A DNA stretch of 37,762 nt from BRH-c25 sp041690515 (GTDB lineage Bacteria > Bacillota > Clostridia > Lutisporales > Lutisporaceae), in NCBI GenBank assembly GCA_041690515.1, contig JAWLHF010000019.1, positions 1 through 37,762 of the forward strand, given 5' to 3'. The position numbers were made by a program, and so were the translations under genes. Shown in pieces: positions 15,124 through 23,280 of this stretch; positions within the stretch are counted from its first letter, which is position 1, and each line of letters begins with the position of its first letter. The notes beneath the pieces are model-generated. The model worked only from the letters and a program-made list of their open reading frames with translations. It did not search any database and was not told where the DNA came from.

Positions 15124-16761
15124 TTAAGCTTTTACATTCTGACCTTTCTCTTTCTTTCCAAAGAAGATGTTTATTGTAGTAACAATCAGTACAATAGCCA
15201 GTATGAAGAGTATTGAAGCCAGAGAACCGATTATGATGTTACCTCCTGCAAAATTGCTTTTTGCAACCAGTACAAGAGCTGTGAGAGTTACTCCAAACAT
15301 GAACACCATAGGAATTACAGTCATAAGATTCTTTTTACCTGATTTCGCCAGCCATGCCGATACTGCAAGCAGTGCCAATCCTGCAAGAAGCTGGTTTGCA
15401 GAACCGAATATCGGCCATATCTTCTGGTATCCATATGTCAGCAATAATGCCGACAAACCGACAGTAACAGCAGTTGATACGTACATATTGCTTAAAGATG
15501 ATTTTGTTCCGTCTGCTTTTGTAGTCATTTCCTGGAACATATAACGCCCTAACCTTGTTGCAGTGTCAAGACTTGTAAGAGCAAAAGCTGAGAAAGCCAG
15601 TGTTACAAATACCTTTCCTACAGGAACCGCTACTCCGAGCTTGCTCATGAATTCTGCAACACCGCTTGCAAATATCTGTGCCGGAGTCCCTTGTGCTCCC
15701 ACAACATAACCTACCGATATTAGTGCTATTATGGCGACCAATCCTTCAATAAGCATTGCACCATATCCTACAAGCTTGGTATCTGTTTCTTTGTCAAGCT
15801 GCTTTGAGCTTGTGCCGGAGCCGACCAGTGAATGAAATCCGGATATTGCACCGCAGGCTACCGTAACGAACAGCATTGGAAAAAGGTATTGTGCTTTAGC
15901 TCCTTCGCCAACTGTAAAGCCTACCGATGCAGGTATAGCCATTGCAGGTCTCACAATTATTATGCCCAGTACCGCTCCTATAAGCATTGCATATAGCAGG
16001 AAGGAGCATAGATAATCTCTGGGCTGCAGCAGGAACCAAACAGGCATGGTAGATGCAGCAAAGATATATATGATAAGCACTACATCCCATGCGAACTTGG
16101 AAAGCTTGATGAATGGAAAGGAGTAGCCTATCCATATGCAGAAGAACAGCAGTGCCACACCCACAGCAGAGGATATCAAAAGGTTTGCTCCTCTTCTGTA
16201 TACAAAGAAACCAAAGATCATTGCCAGGAGAATAAACAATATTGAAGCAGTTCCTGCTCTTGCTCCTGTAAGCACTTCAGGGTTTGCCGGATCATATGCG
16301 AATGTGCCGGCACAAATGTCTGTGAATGCTGCGACAACCAATATTAAAGTAAGGTATGCAAAAATGTTGAAGAGTTTTTTGCCTTTTTCTCCAATGTTTA
16401 CTCTTATTATTTCACCTATGGATTTTCCTTGATGTCTTACTGATGCGAAAAGTGAACCCCAGTCATGAACACCACCTACGAATATACTTCCTATTACTAT
16501 CCATAGATAAACAGGAAGCCACCCAAATATTGCCGCTGCTATAGGTCCGGTAATAGGCCCCGCTCCGGCTATGGATGAAAAATGATGCCCCAGAAGTACC
16601 TTTGCATTTGCAGGACAATAATCTATATCGTCTCTGCAGGTGTGGGCAGGTGTCTTCCTCTCAGGGTCAATCCCCCACTGCTTTGCAAGGTAGCTGCCGT
16701 AGGTGGCATAGGCAGCCAGAAACAACACAATGCCTAACAATAATAACGTCAATGAGTTCAT
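15124..16761 (-). CDS. cstA: CstA-family carbon starvation / peptide (or pyruvate) transporter
   Basis: This 545-residue integral membrane protein is of the carbon starvation CstA family. Members import peptides or, in E. coli and relatives, also pyruvate. Diagnostic segments are HHFSSIAGAGPITGPIAAAIFGW near residue 66 and GGVHDWGSLFASVRHQGKSIGE shortly after, with GFHSLVGSGTSSKQLDKETD in the middle and SLDTATRLGRYMFQE further on. Many hydrophobic segments fill the rest. The length is that of the short clostridial form, below the 701 residues of E. coli CstA. The start is ATG 16761 with AAGGGGG upstream; an in-frame ATG at 16788 is not preceded by a good site. It lies tail-to-tail with the amino-acid redox operon, which fits a role in peptide or pyruvate uptake in the same metabolism. 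Confidence 0.93.
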   Translation of the reverse strand: MNSLTLLLLGIVLFLAAYATYGSYLAKQWGIDPERKTPAHTCRDDIDYCPANAKVLLGHHFSSIAGAGPITGPIAAAIFGWLPVYLWIVIGSIFVGGVHDWGSLFASVRHQGKSIGEIIRVNIGEKGKKLFNIFAYLTLILVVAAFTDICAGTFAYDPANPEVLTGARAGTASILFILLAMIFGFFVYRRGANLLISSAVGVALLFFCIWIGYSFPFIKLSKFAWDVVLIIYIFAASTMPVWFLLQPRDYLCSFLLYAMLIGAVLGIIIVRPAMAIPASVGFTVGEGAKAQYLFPMLFVTVACGAISGFHSLVGSGTSSKQLDKETDTKLVGYGAMLIEGLVAIIALISVGYVVGAQGTPAQIFASGVAEFMSKLGVAVPVGKVFVTLAFSAFALTSLDTATRLGRYMFQEMTTKADGTKSSLSNMYVSTAVTVGLSALLLTYGYQKIWPIFGSANQLLAGLALLAVSAWLAKSGKKNLMTVIPMVFMFGVTLTALVLVAKSNFAGGNIIIGSLASILFILAIVLIVTTINIFFGKKEKGQNVKA

Positions 16762-16788
16762 ATGATAACCCCCTTTTATATAGTGCAT

Positions 16789-16807
16789 AGGAAACCGCAG
16801 GTTTCCT
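16789..16807 (-). other. Short perfect hairpin in the cstA leader
   Basis: AGGAAACC (16789-16796) and GGTTTCCT (16800-16807) are exact complements around GCA, about 28 bases upstream of the cstA start. No U run follows it in the direction of cstA. It could be a weak attenuator, a regulator site or the 3' hairpin of the preceding gene. Confidence 0.45.
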
Positions 16808-16864
16808 TAATGCTCCGGTTGATTTCAAGTGCTATACAGACGGCTAAGCTTTAGTATGCAGCAC

Positions 16865-17368
16865 TTATACCTGAGATGTAATTTGATACACCTTCTTTAC
16901 TTTTCTACCGGCTCTGTTGGTTATTATATTTTCATCAGCAAGGTCAACACATACAAGCCTTACATCGCACCATCCTCTGAGATAAAACATATATGCCTTG
17001 CTATGGCTGAACTTCTCCACTGTTTTTCGCAACTCATCGCTGATACCGTCTACAACCATGACCCCTGTGACATATGTACTCATGTGGTCTGCTCCAGGGT
17101 TTACGTATTCATCAACTGTTTTTTTTAGGAATTGCATGAATTGTAAAAGTTCTTTCCCAGATACATTACCATATCTCTTTATATAGCAGAATTCGTGATT
17201 TTCATACCTATCAATCACATCATGCTTTGTAATAAAGGTCCTTCCGCTGATATTGGTGAACCTTGCATACATATCTATTCTTTCACCCAATATCTTCATA
17301 TCTGTTTCAATACAGAAATGCTTCTCAAACCTTTCCCTGAGTTTATCCAGATATGCTTCGTATTTCAT
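16865..17368 (-). CDS. Conserved-looking hypothetical protein (167 aa)
   Basis: I do not recognise this protein with confidence. It has 167 residues, is soluble and mixed alpha/beta, and begins MKYEAYLDKLRERFEKHFC. It has a charged helical N-terminus, the segment GRTFITKHDVIDRYENHEFC, a central region YVNPGADHMSTYVTGVMVVD and a basic end (NRAGRKVKKVYQI). There is no signal peptide or membrane segment. The start is ATG 17368 with GGAGG (complement of 17375-17379) six bases upstream. It is on the same strand as cstA and about 100 bases upstream of it, so the two may be co-transcribed. No DNA-binding motif is visible, so I cannot say whether it regulates cstA. Confidence 0.7.
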   Translation of the reverse strand: MKYEAYLDKLRERFEKHFCIETDMKILGERIDMYARFTNISGRTFITKHDVIDRYENHEFCYIKRYGNVSGKELLQFMQFLKKTVDEYVNPGADHMSTYVTGVMVVDGISDELRKTVEKFSHSKAYMFYLRGWCDVRLVCVDLADENIITNRAGRKVKKVYQITSQV

Positions 17369-17622
17369 ACCGTTCCTCCACAAAGCTCTTTAGTAAATTA
17401 TAGCACAATGTAATAATCAGTAAGAATATCCAAATACATTGATATTAATCTATAATTATCCGTTTTATTGATATAATGGATATTATAATGGATTTTCAAT
17501 TAATTTTAATTGCTGGCTTAAAAGCATATTCCTTTTTTTGGGTATATATACTTGTAAATGCACCTCTTTAGTAATAGAATCTTTATGTATAGCTTTATTT
17601 TATTTGGAAAAAGGAGTGCAAT

Positions 17623-19374
17623 ATGAGTACCTTTAAATATCTGAAAGAATTCTTGCTACAGCATAAATGGAAATACTTCTGGGGTGTTGTTGTGCTTGTT
17701 CTTGTTGATGCACTCCAGCTTATAACGCCAAAAATTCTTGGCAGGATAACAGATGATTTGGGCAGAGGCTCCCTTTCTATGAGAGATATTTTCTATTATA
17801 TAGGAGCTATCATTTTGATAGCTTTGTCCATTGCCTGTTGCAGATACGCATGGCGCATGCTTGTTCTCGGATCTTCCAGAAATCTTGAGTACTGGCTCAG
17901 AAATAAGCTTTTTTCACATCTTGAACTTATGTCTCCCAACTTCTTTAAAATCCATAAAACAGGTGATCTGATGGCTCATGCCACCAATGATATTAATGCT
18001 GTGAGAATGGCTTTCGGACATGGTATTGTGATGATAACAGATGCTGTTTTTCTTACCTCCGCTGCTATAATAATTATGATCTTAACCATTGATATGCAGT
18101 TGACAGCAGCAGCATTACTACCTCTTCCAATTATAGCTGTCATGATGATATTTTTCGGAAAACTTGTGCAGAGCAGATTTACAGGTGTTCAAGAAGCTTT
18201 CTCCAAGCTTACGGACCGGGTTCAAGAAAATATATCAGGCATCCGTGTTGTTAAGTCCTTCGTCCAGGAGAATAATGAAATAAGCAAATTTGCAGCCTTT
18301 AATGATGCTTATGTAAATAGAAACATGGAGCTTATAAAAGTCTGGGGACTTATGTTTCCTGCTGTAGCCTTCATCGGCTCTCTCAGCTTCCTGCTTGCCC
18401 TGTATTATGGAGGTATGATGGTAATTGATAATGAACTGTCCCTTGGTCAATTCGTTTCTTTTGTCGCATACCTTGGGCTCCTTACCTGGCCTATGATGGC
18501 AATGGGATGGGTGATAAACATCCTCCAGAGAGGTACTGCCTCAATGAAGAGGATCAATGAGCTTCTGGATACAGCACCAGAAATATTCGACTATGAAAAC
18601 GTATTGGATATCCATGATTATAGCCCCTCTATAGAATTCCGCAATTTAAGCTTCACATATCCCGATGCAGCCGGACCTGCTCTGTCAGGAATAAATCTGA
18701 GTCTTAAAGAAGGCAAGACCCTTGCAATTGTAGGCAGAACCGGCAGCGGTAAAACCACCTTGGTGAACTTAATAATGCGGTTGTACAACACAAAACCGGG
18801 GGAGCTGCTAATAGATAATATGGACATTAATGATATACCTATCCGAATACTGCGTAAGAATATAGGATATGTGCCTCAGGACAATTTCCTTTTTTCTTCC
18901 TCAATAAGGGATAATATTGCATTTTCAGATACTTCAATGAATATGGAGAGAGTGGAGACAGCCGCTAAAACAGCTCAGGTTTATGATAATATAATGGATT
19001 TCCCTGCAAAGTTCGATACGCTACTGGGTGAAAGAGGTGTTACCCTGTCGGGAGGCCAGAAGCAGAGAGTCTCTATAGCCAGAGCCATAGCAAAGGACCC
19101 TAGGATATTGATACTGGATGACTCTCTTTCTGCGGTAGATACAAAAACGGAAGAGCATATACTTGAAGGTTTGAAAAATATAATGAAGGATAAAACGGCA
19201 ATTGTTATAGCTCATAGAATATCCACCATAAAAGATGCTGATGAGATAATAGTCCTTGATGAAGGCAGGATAATCGAACGGGGCACCCATGAAGAGCTTG
19301 TGGAAATGAAAGGGCTCTATAACAGTATGTATGAAAAACAGCTGCTGGAAGAGAAGATCGAACAGGAAAGCTGA
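17623..19374 (+). CDS. ABC exporter half-transporter, BmrC/YheI type (degenerate Walker B)
   Basis: This 583-residue half-transporter has a six-helix membrane domain (residues about 15-310) followed by a nucleotide-binding domain. Walker A is VGRTGSGKTT, the Q-loop YVPQDNFLF, the signature LSGGQ, Walker B ILILDDSLSAVD and the switch IAHRIST. The residue after the Walker B aspartate is aspartate instead of the catalytic glutamate, as in the non-hydrolysing half of heterodimeric exporters such as BmrC and TM287. The next gene encodes the partner, which keeps the glutamate. Length matches Bacillus subtilis BmrC (YheI). The start is ATG 17623 with AAAAGGAG upstream. The pair probably forms a multidrug exporter; the physiological substrate is unknown. 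No bmrB-like leader peptide was identified in the 239 bases upstream. Confidence 0.9.
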   Translation: MSTFKYLKEFLLQHKWKYFWGVVVLVLVDALQLITPKILGRITDDLGRGSLSMRDIFYYIGAIILIALSIACCRYAWRMLVLGSSRNLEYWLRNKLFSHLELMSPNFFKIHKTGDLMAHATNDINAVRMAFGHGIVMITDAVFLTSAAIIIMILTIDMQLTAAALLPLPIIAVMMIFFGKLVQSRFTGVQEAFSKLTDRVQENISGIRVVKSFVQENNEISKFAAFNDAYVNRNMELIKVWGLMFPAVAFIGSLSFLLALYYGGMMVIDNELSLGQFVSFVAYLGLLTWPMMAMGWVINILQRGTASMKRINELLDTAPEIFDYENVLDIHDYSPSIEFRNLSFTYPDAAGPALSGINLSLKEGKTLAIVGRTGSGKTTLVNLIMRLYNTKPGELLIDNMDINDIPIRILRKNIGYVPQDNFLFSSSIRDNIAFSDTSMNMERVETAAKTAQVYDNIMDFPAKFDTLLGERGVTLSGGQKQRVSIARAIAKDPRILILDDSLSAVDTKTEEHILEGLKNIMKDKTAIVIAHRISTIKDADEIIVLDEGRIIERGTHEELVEMKGLYNSMYEKQLLEEKIEQES

Positions 19375-19458
19375 CTTTATGCTTGCTTCTCTGAATTCAT
19401 TACAATTCGACGGATATAACAGTATATTTCCGTAAAATAACTACATAGAGGTGCAATT

Positions 19459-21525
19459 ATGAATAATAATCTCAAAGAAGAAGAAGAAGCTCTGGGTAAA
19501 GCCTTTGATATCAAGCTTATGAAGCGACTGCTGAAATATACCAAACCCTATTGGTGGATGTTAGCTTTATGTTTGATGCTGCTTGCCCTTATTACAGCTG
19601 CAGACCTTGCCAGGCCATACCTTATAAAGACAGCCATAGACAATCATATATCCGCTTACAGTACTCCCATGGTTGTCTTTGATGAGGAACCCGATTACAT
19701 CTATATTAGATATAAAGGCAAATATTATGTAAGAGAAAGTGTCTTAGAAGATAATCACAGGGATACTGAAAAAAAACAACTGGTAAGAATCGAAAAAGAA
19801 TACTATTTAATAGACGGAATCCTTGAAGACTCATACATGTCAGACTTATATGCAAAAAAAGAAGGTGAAAGGTATCTGATATCATCAAAGGAAAATACTT
19901 TTCATGGAGAGCTTCTGACGCAAGAAGATTATAGAGCATTCAGAGAGCAGGATAAGACAGGGATAAAGAAAATATCTTCTATTTTCCTTTTCACTATTCT
20001 TATGAGTTTTTTGTTGAATTATTTTCAGGTCTATATCCTGAACTACACCGGTCAGAAAATAATATACAACATGCGTCAGGAGGTTTTTGCGCATCTTCAG
20101 AGGCTGTCCTTATCCTTCTTCGACAGAAACCCAGTAGGACGGCTTGTTACAAGAGTTACCAACGACATGGAGAATCTCAATGAAATGTATACTGCTGTAC
20201 TGGTAAATCTGTTCAAAGATATACTTATGCTTTGCGGTATTGTAATTATAATGCTGAAAATGCATCTACAGGCAGCACTTGTTAGCTTTGCTATCCTTCC
20301 TTTGATAATACTCTCGGCTGTTGTATTCAGATTCCACGCAAGAAATGCCTACAGACAGACCAGAGTCAAGCTGGCAAAAATCAATTCTGCCTTGAGTGAA
20401 AACATATCCGGTATGCGTATCATACAGATCTTCAACAGAGAGTATCATAAGTACAAGGAATTTGAGAATATCAATAAGGAGTACAGGGAAGCAAGCATGA
20501 GGGAGATTTTTGTATTTGCAGTATTCAGACCCTCCATGGACCTTATATATTCTATGGCTTTATCACTGTTGATCTGGTATGGAGGTGCAAAGGTTCTTTC
20601 AGGTACTCTGCCCTTTGGAGTACTATTTGCTTTTGTAAACTATATTGAACTGTTTTTCCAGCCAATCAACGACCTTACGGAGAAATTCAATATTCTGCAA
20701 GCCGCAATGGCATCCTCAGAAAGGATATTCCTGCTTCTTGATGAAAAGGAGACCATTGAAAACCCTTCTGTGCCAGTTGCCCTTGGTAGAGTAAATGGAG
20801 ATATTGAGTTCAAGAATGTATGGTTCGCTTATGAGGAAGAAGATTGGGTGCTGCGGGATGTCAGCTTTAAAATACGTGCAGGTGAAACGGCAGCCTTTGT
20901 AGGAGCCACAGGTGCAGGAAAAACCTCCATAATAAGCTTGATAGGCAGGCTATATGACATACAAAAAGGAGAGATATTGATAGACGGAAAGAACATTAAA
21001 GAAATTGACAAATATGAACTACGCTCTCAGATAGGGACAGTGCTTCAGGATGTTTTCCTGTTCTCAGGTGATATAAAATCAAACATTAGACTTAATGAGG
21101 ATCGTATCGATGACCAGATCATCAAGGAATCTTCCGCCTTTGTAAATGCAGATAAGTTCATTGAAAAGCTTCCTAATGGCTATGAAGAGGAGGTCAAGGA
21201 AAGAGGGGCAACTCTTTCTGCCGGACAGAGACAGCTTCTGGCTTTTGCAAGGGCTCTGGCTTTTAATCCTTCTGTCCTTGTACTTGACGAAGCGACCTCC
21301 AACATTGATACCGAAACGGAAATGCTGATACAGGATGCAATAAAAAAGGTGATAAAAGACAGGACTACCATAGTGATAGCCCACCGTCTTTCGACTATAC
21401 AGCATGCAAACAACATAATTGTGCTTCACAAGGGAAAAGTCAGAGAAATGGGCACTCACCAGGAGCTTCTGGAAAGAAAAGGCATGTACTATGATCTGTA
21501 TCTACTACAATATAAAGAGGGTTAA
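19459..21525 (+). CDS. ABC exporter half-transporter, BmrD/YheH type with extracellular insertion
   Basis: This 688-residue partner of the previous half-transporter has a membrane domain and a nucleotide-binding domain with Walker A VGATGAGKTS, signature LSAGQ, Walker B VLVLDEATSNID with the catalytic glutamate, and switch IAHRLST. The signature LSAGQ departs from LSGGQ, as expected for the half that completes the degenerate site. Between the first two membrane helices (residues about 68-168) is a hydrophilic, strongly charged insertion of about 100 residues that accounts for the extra length. BmrD (YheH) of Bacillus subtilis carries a comparable extracellular domain. The start is ATG 19459 with AGAGGTG. 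The stop codon overlaps the stop codon of the convergent DJ-1 gene. Confidence 0.9.
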   Translation: MNNNLKEEEEALGKAFDIKLMKRLLKYTKPYWWMLALCLMLLALITAADLARPYLIKTAIDNHISAYSTPMVVFDEEPDYIYIRYKGKYYVRESVLEDNHRDTEKKQLVRIEKEYYLIDGILEDSYMSDLYAKKEGERYLISSKENTFHGELLTQEDYRAFREQDKTGIKKISSIFLFTILMSFLLNYFQVYILNYTGQKIIYNMRQEVFAHLQRLSLSFFDRNPVGRLVTRVTNDMENLNEMYTAVLVNLFKDILMLCGIVIIMLKMHLQAALVSFAILPLIILSAVVFRFHARNAYRQTRVKLAKINSALSENISGMRIIQIFNREYHKYKEFENINKEYREASMREIFVFAVFRPSMDLIYSMALSLLIWYGGAKVLSGTLPFGVLFAFVNYIELFFQPINDLTEKFNILQAAMASSERIFLLLDEKETIENPSVPVALGRVNGDIEFKNVWFAYEEEDWVLRDVSFKIRAGETAAFVGATGAGKTSIISLIGRLYDIQKGEILIDGKNIKEIDKYELRSQIGTVLQDVFLFSGDIKSNIRLNEDRIDDQIIKESSAFVNADKFIEKLPNGYEEEVKERGATLSAGQRQLLAFARALAFNPSVLVLDEATSNIDTETEMLIQDAIKKVIKDRTTIVIAHRLSTIQHANNIIVLHKGKVREMGTHQELLERKGMYYDLYLLQYKEG

Positions 21526-22085
21526 ATTATATACTCCCCTTGTACGATCATTCCTTCCCGCAGCTCTTCAGCCGCTTCCTTATCTACAAGCACCTCCACA
21601 AGTCTCAAAGCGAAATATATTGCGGTACCGGGACCTTTTGAGGTTATAAAATTCCCTTCCTGGGATACTATATCTTCACCTATAACTGCTCCTTTTAGGG
21701 TATCTTCAAAGCCGGGATAGCAGACAGCCTTCTTCCTGTCCAGGAGTCCAAGTCTGCCCAAAACACTTGGTGCTGCACATATTGCAGCTATTGGTTTGTT
21801 TTTTTCTGCAAAGCTCACAATTACTTCCTTAAGGCCTGCATGCTCATCCAGATGTCTTGTCCCAGGCATCCCTCCTGGAAGCACCAGCATATCGGTGTTA
21901 TTGTTATCAATACTCTCAAAAACCTCATCCGCTGTAACAACAATCCCATGAGCCCCTTTTACTTCCTTTTTGCCTGTAATTGATATAGTTCTGGCATCGA
22001 TATCTGCCCTGCGCAGCACATCGACTACGGTTATGGCTTCTATTTCCTCAAATCCCTCAGCCAGATAGATGTTAACCTTTTTCAA
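21522..22085 (-). CDS. DJ-1/PfpI family protein (YajL-like)
   Basis: This 187-residue protein of the DJ-1/ThiJ/PfpI superfamily has the nucleophile cysteine in AAICAAPSVLG near residue 102 and the conserved N-terminal glutamate in LAEGFEEIEA. The glycine-rich loop LPGGMPGTRHL lies between them. Members act in oxidative and carbonyl stress (chaperone, or deglycase and glyoxalase activity is debated), so a precise reaction is not assigned. The start is TTG 22085, with AAAGGAG 8 bases upstream. Its stop codon overlaps the stop of the convergent BmrD gene, so no space remains for a separate terminator between them. RNase HIII lies about 77 bases upstream on the same strand. Confidence 0.92.
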   Translation of the reverse strand: MKKVNIYLAEGFEEIEAITVVDVLRRADIDARTISITGKKEVKGAHGIVVTADEVFESIDNNNTDMLVLPGGMPGTRHLDEHAGLKEVIVSFAEKNKPIAAICAAPSVLGRLGLLDRKKAVCYPGFEDTLKGAVIGEDIVSQEGNFITSKGPGTAIYFALRLVEVLVDKEAAEELREGMIVQGEYII

Positions 22086-22162
22086 ATCACATTCTCCTTT
22101 CTAAATACTAAGTTCGGAGGGCCGGTGGCCGCCCCTAGTACTCTTTGCGGACTGAACCCATA

Positions 22163-23083
22163 TTATATCTTATCAGTTATTATAAAATGTAGTTTTGCCA
22201 CATTAGCCAAGCTATCTCTGCCATGGGTTGCTGCGAATTCCCTTGCTGCCTCCACCACTGCTGAAGAACCTCCTTTGGGGAATTCCATCCCATACTCCTC
22301 AGAAAGCTTATTCATGGCTTTCACATACTCATTTCTTGCAAGGATACTGGCTGCCGCCACAACTACATTCTCCTCAGCCCGCGGTCTCTGCTCCAGATTC
22401 ACCCTTCTGCCTCTCTCCATCAGTGCATTTTTGATAAGCTCAGGACTGCCAAACTGGTCAGATAGTACGTTGCTGCAATCAACCACCTCCAGTAGGTTTT
22501 CTATTACCCGTGCATGCCCCCATGCCAAAAGCTTGTTTAGATTGTTGATATTATTATACATTTCATTATATCTTCTGTTTCTGATTGTCACTACTGAGTA
22601 TCTGCATACTTTGACTATTTCTTCGGCCAGCTTCTGTATTTTCATATCAGAAAGGGTCTTACTGTCTGCTGCTCCAAGCCCCCTGAGCTTTTTCTTCATC
22701 TCAGTATCCGCATACACACCTGCTATTACAAGTGGTCCGAAATAGTCTCCTTTCCCTGATTCATCAGTACCTATAAGTTCTGCCTCCATATCATCAGCTT
22801 TTTCAGTCTTTTTATATTCCCTATCCTCTGAGTTGATGACTCCCGATTGCACAAGCTCATTAACAAGAGTCAGGCTCTCTTCGTCTTTAATCTGTGAAAA
22901 ATCACACCTTACCCCATTCTTTTTGCTTTCATATATCCTGATCAAGCCTTTTTTTCCATTGAGTACTATCGGGAACTGCAATCCATAGTTTATTTCGCTG
23001 TAAGGTCCTGCTTCTATATCATTCTTTCCAAATAAATCCTTTATATACTCATAATAATGGTACTTATCCTTTGCCTTGAACAA
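22163..23083 (-). CDS. rnhC: Ribonuclease HIII
   Basis: This type 2 RNase H cleaves the RNA strand of RNA-DNA hybrids. The N-terminal TBP-like substrate-binding domain covers roughly residues 1-85, and the catalytic domain follows. The first catalytic pair is in LIGTDESGKGDYFGPLVIAG. Later conserved acids are in SDQFG and around ILARNEYVKAM. The length of about 306 residues is normal. The start is uncertain: GTG 23092 is possible but merges with the GGAG site, whereas TTG 23083 lies 8 bases after it and was chosen. It is followed by the DJ-1 gene on the same strand. The product probably acts in removal of R-loops and primers. Confidence 0.93.
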   Translation of the reverse strand: MFKAKDKYHYYEYIKDLFGKNDIEAGPYSEINYGLQFPIVLNGKKGLIRIYESKKNGVRCDFSQIKDEESLTLVNELVQSGVINSEDREYKKTEKADDMEAELIGTDESGKGDYFGPLVIAGVYADTEMKKKLRGLGAADSKTLSDMKIQKLAEEIVKVCRYSVVTIRNRRYNEMYNNINNLNKLLAWGHARVIENLLEVVDCSNVLSDQFGSPELIKNALMERGRRVNLEQRPRAEENVVVAAASILARNEYVKAMNKLSEEYGMEFPKGGSSAVVEAAREFAATHGRDSLANVAKLHFIITDKI

Positions 23084-23238
23084 TTGTTTCACTCCAATAC
23101 AGCCTTATTGTCTTCCTTATTTTACATATATATTATACCAATATCAGATTGATTTGAATAATAAATTTGCCCGGTCATTATAATTTTGAATAAGTTGCCC
23201 GGAAAAAGGGATAATAATATTGAGAAGCATTTTATAAT

Positions 23239-23268
23239 AAAAATAGCCCTCCCCCCGGGGCTATTTTT
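23239..23268. terminator. Bidirectional terminator after the UPF0182 gene
   Basis: Arms AAAAATAGCCC (23239-23249) and GGGCTATTTTT (23258-23268) are exact complements around an 8-base C-rich loop, with A and T runs on both outer sides. It sits 13 bases beyond the UPF0182 stop and ends that transcript on the - strand. Confidence 0.88.
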
Positions 23269-23280
23269 ATTTTTATATCA

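Noticed and set aside
16857..16872. Possible sigma-54 promoter for cstA on the - strand (GG, ten bases, GC)
   Set aside because: The spacing fits but the -24 box lacks TGGCAC, it lies partly inside the upstream gene, and no palindromic activator site is near. Such matches occur by chance.
17439..17477. Candidate promoter for the bmrC-like gene (TTGATA and TATAAT)
   Set aside because: No pair of -35 and -10 boxes had suitable spacing; the region is AT-rich enough to give isolated boxes by chance.
22110..22135. GC-rich GGCC inverted repeat between rnhC and the DJ-1 gene as a terminator
   Set aside because: The stem is only four perfect base pairs around a 3-base loop and no U run follows on the - strand.
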